Source: Pararhizobium sp. (lineage in GTDB: Bacteria; Pseudomonadota; Alphaproteobacteria; Rhizobiales; Rhizobiaceae). From it: 64,000 nucleotides of DNA. Position 1 is the first letter of the stretch. The number at the start of each line of letters is the position of its first letter. Below, piece by piece: positions 62,535-64,000 of this stretch. The notes below the pieces were generated by a model, which had not been told where the DNA came from, did not search any database, and saw nothing but the letters and a program-made list of their open reading frames with translations. The DNA lies in NCBI GenBank assembly GCA_017794825.1, contig CP051237.1, positions 4,668,501 through 4,732,500 of the forward strand, in the 5' to 3' direction. Both the position numbers and the translations under genes were made by a program.

Positions 62535-62548
62535 CTAACTAGTGTTAG
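62535..62548. promoter_or_regulatory. Shared TetR-type box, copy 6
   Basis: CTAAC-TAGT-GTTAG with perfectly complementary 5-bp arms, between the TetR gene (99 bp) and the divergent enoyl-CoA hydratase (54 bp). Half-sites CTAACA occur at 62469 and 62509. Confidence 0.72.
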
Positions 62549-62602
62549 GTTTTTTAATGGTGTAGCCTGCCGCCAGTCGAACATGCTTTGCGGGAGGAAG
62601 AT

Positions 62603-63382
62603 GTGGCACATGTTGAAATTGAGCGCCATGAGCGCGGGATCGTCCGGCTCGTCATGGCGCATGCGGAGGCGCGCAACGGAATAGGGGAAGAGTTGCGCGG
62701 TGAATTGCTGCCAGCCTTCCAATTGCTTTTTCATGACCGGACGTGTCGCGTCATAATCGTCACGTCTTCCTTAAAGGATTTTTCTGTCGGCGGCGACCTG
62801 TCAAAGATGGATTCGCTTTCAGATCCGAAAGCAGGCCGCGAGCGCATGACGTCCGCGCACAGGCTTGCGCGCGTCCTTCTGGCGGCCGACAAGCCGATGA
62901 TCGCCGAGGTGCGCGGATACGCGATGGGCGCAGGCGCCGGTCTGGCGCTGATGTGCGACACCATTGTGCTGGGCGAAAACGCGACGCTTGGCTTTCCTTT
63001 TCCGAAAGTCGGACTGGCCGCCGATTTCGCAATTGCGCATACGCTGCCGCTGCGAATTGGCATGGCGAAAGCTCGCCAGGCTTTGCTCTATGCGCGAAAT
63101 TTCAAAGGCGCTGATGCTCTGAACATTGGCCTTGCCGATGAAGTGGCGGCTGACGACGAGGTGGAGGCGACGGCGATGGAACGCGCCCGCGAGCTTGCAG
63201 CCTTGCCGTCGCATGCGGCGGCGCTGACCAAACGCATGCTGCGGTATGGAAACGATGCGGAAGCAGTCCTCGATTTCGAGGCGACGGCGCAGCCATTGTG
63301 TTTCGCCAGTGACGATTTCCGGGAGGGTGTTGCGGCGTTCAAGGAAAAACGGAAGCCGCTCTTCGACCCTTCGGTCGCATAG
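62603..63382 (+). CDS. Enoyl-CoA hydratase/isomerase-family protein
   Basis: 259 aa from a GTG at 62603 with GGAGG five bases upstream (a TTG at 62588 is the alternative). VTSSLKDFSVGGDLSKM forms the oxyanion hole and GYAMGAGAGLALMCDTIVLGENATLGFPFPKVGLAADF the second active-site segment. The Glu positions of classical hydratases appear to be non-acidic (AGAGLALM, FPKVGL), so an isomerase, hydrolase or C-C lyase reaction is possible. Confidence 0.88.
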   Translation: MAHVEIERHERGIVRLVMAHAEARNGIGEELRGELLPAFQLLFHDRTCRVIIVTSSLKDFSVGGDLSKMDSLSDPKAGRERMTSAHRLARVLLAADKPMIAEVRGYAMGAGAGLALMCDTIVLGENATLGFPFPKVGLAADFAIAHTLPLRIGMAKARQALLYARNFKGADALNIGLADEVAADDEVEATAMERARELAALPSHAAALTKRMLRYGNDAEAVLDFEATAQPLCFASDDFREGVAAFKEKRKPLFDPSVA

Positions 63383-63397
63383 CGGGAGGATCGCTTC

Positions 63398-64000
63398 ATG
63401 GCAATGAAAGTCCCGCAGACACTTGCGGACATGCTCGACAACAACGCCTGGAAGTACCCGGATGAGACCGCTTTCGTCTGGGAGGATCGCCGGGTCACGC
63501 ACGCGCAGCATCACGAGAGAGCCTCGAAACTCGCCAACGCATTGTTGCGGCTCGGTCTTCGGCGTCAGGATCGCGTCGGAATCCTCAGTCAGAATTCTCT
63601 GGAGTTTCAGGAGGTCTACAGCGCCTGCGAGATTTCCGGCTACATCTGCGCCACCGTGAACTGGCGTCTCGCGGTTCCGGAAATGGTGTATATCGTCAAC
63701 GACGGTTCGCCGAAAGTTCTCGTCTTCGACGTGGAATACGCTGACGCTATAGTCGAACTTCGTCCCCAGTTGACATCGGTCGAGCATTTCGTGTGCATCG
63801 GCGGCAAGGGCGTTCCAGGCCTGGAGTTCGCGGTCGATTACGAGGAATTCATCGCTTCTGGCGAAAGCGCCGGCGTTCCGTTCAAACCGCTCGCGGACGA
63901 CATTGCATTCCTGATCTACACATCGGGCACAACGGGTCGTCCCAAGGGCGTCATGCTCGGGCAGGGCGGCCAGGTCGCCGCGGCCGAAATACTTGGTTCA
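63398..64000 (+). CDS. AMP-forming acyl-CoA synthetase (3' end cut by window edge)
   Basis: 201 codons are visible from the ATG at 63398 (GGGAGGATCG upstream), open to the window edge. TLADMLDNNAWKYPDETAF, ILSQNSLEFQEVYSACEISGYICATVNWRL and the P-loop YTSGTTGRPKGVM match the ligase at 56944-58500 over its N-terminal half. It follows the enoyl-CoA hydratase by 15 bp and shares its TetR box. A second ligase may activate a different acid or chain length. Confidence 0.92.
   Translation, partial: MAMKVPQTLADMLDNNAWKYPDETAFVWEDRRVTHAQHHERASKLANALLRLGLRRQDRVGILSQNSLEFQEVYSACEISGYICATVNWRLAVPEMVYIVNDGSPKVLVFDVEYADAIVELRPQLTSVEHFVCIGGKGVPGLEFAVDYEEFIASGESAGVPFKPLADDIAFLIYTSGTTGRPKGVMLGQGGQVAAAEILGS

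Noticed and set aside
40203..62548. Interpretation of the TetR boxes as KstR sites
   Set aside because: The KstR core is AAC-N2-GTT; here the arms are four bases apart, and no steroid ring-degradation genes are present.
1..64000. tRNA, rRNA, CRISPR arrays, insertion sequences, prophage or toxin-antitoxin genes
   Set aside because: None was recognised on either strand; short repeats found are regulatory boxes rather than mobile-element ends.

Overview
The window looks like chromosomal DNA of an alphaproteobacterium, most likely a Hyphomicrobiales (Rhizobiales) member. The evidence is a GC-rich, tightly packed gene layout with many 1-8 nt start/stop overlaps, a TGA-N9-TCA (RirA-type) iron box, FCD-type GntR regulators and a methylcitrate operon paired with an XRE/DUF2083 regulator. 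This placement is inferred from gene content. No rRNA, tRNA, CRISPR array, insertion sequence or phage gene was seen.

Region 1 (1-8.6 kb) is a near mirror-image sulfatase locus. A membrane-anchored winged-helix/TolB/TPR regulator sits in the middle. On each side is an exported arylsulfatase followed by an exported HAD-family phosphatase (the left HAD runs off the window edge), with a small gene and an outer-membrane protein added on the right. Both sulfatase-HAD junctions carry a hairpin. A TetR gene (8.6-9.3 kb) separates this from region 2.

Region 2 (9.5-15.8 kb) is a complete ferric-siderophore uptake operon: TonB-dependent receptor, periplasmic binding protein, siderophore-interacting reductase, FecCD permease and ATPase.

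Region 3 (15.8-32.5 kb) is the most unusual part. It holds an Ntn (C45) acyltransferase/amidase with its own GntR regulator, a nylon-oligomer-hydrolase-like serine hydrolase, a peptide-type ABC transporter split over two operons, two class III aminotransferases with a second siderophore reductase between them, a MOSC protein, a glutamine-synthetase-like ligase and a GntR/FCD regulator. Four promoters here share a palindrome, TGCGATC-N3-GATCGCR, so these genes are probably one regulon. Its contents fit uptake, amide cleavage, N-reduction and amine catabolism of an amide- and amine-containing, possibly N-hydroxylated, compound. A hydroxamate siderophore such as a ferrioxamine is a speculative candidate.

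Region 4 (32.8-39.1 kb) is a methylcitrate-cycle operon (thioesterase, prpD, prpC, prpB) divergent from its likely XRE/DUF2083 regulator, followed by queH.

Region 5 (39.4-64 kb, running off the right edge) is a large acyl-CoA catabolic cluster: ETF, four acyl-CoA dehydrogenases, CoA transferase, two AMP-forming and one ADP-forming CoA ligase, two enoyl-CoA hydratases, MaoC-type hydratases, a thiolase-like protein with a DUF35 partner, several SDRs, an MmgE/PrpD protein, a DMT transporter and small dimeric-barrel proteins. Six promoters share the box YNAAC-N4-GTTNG, one of them next to the cluster's TetR gene, which points to a single TetR regulon for an unidentified carboxylic acid.
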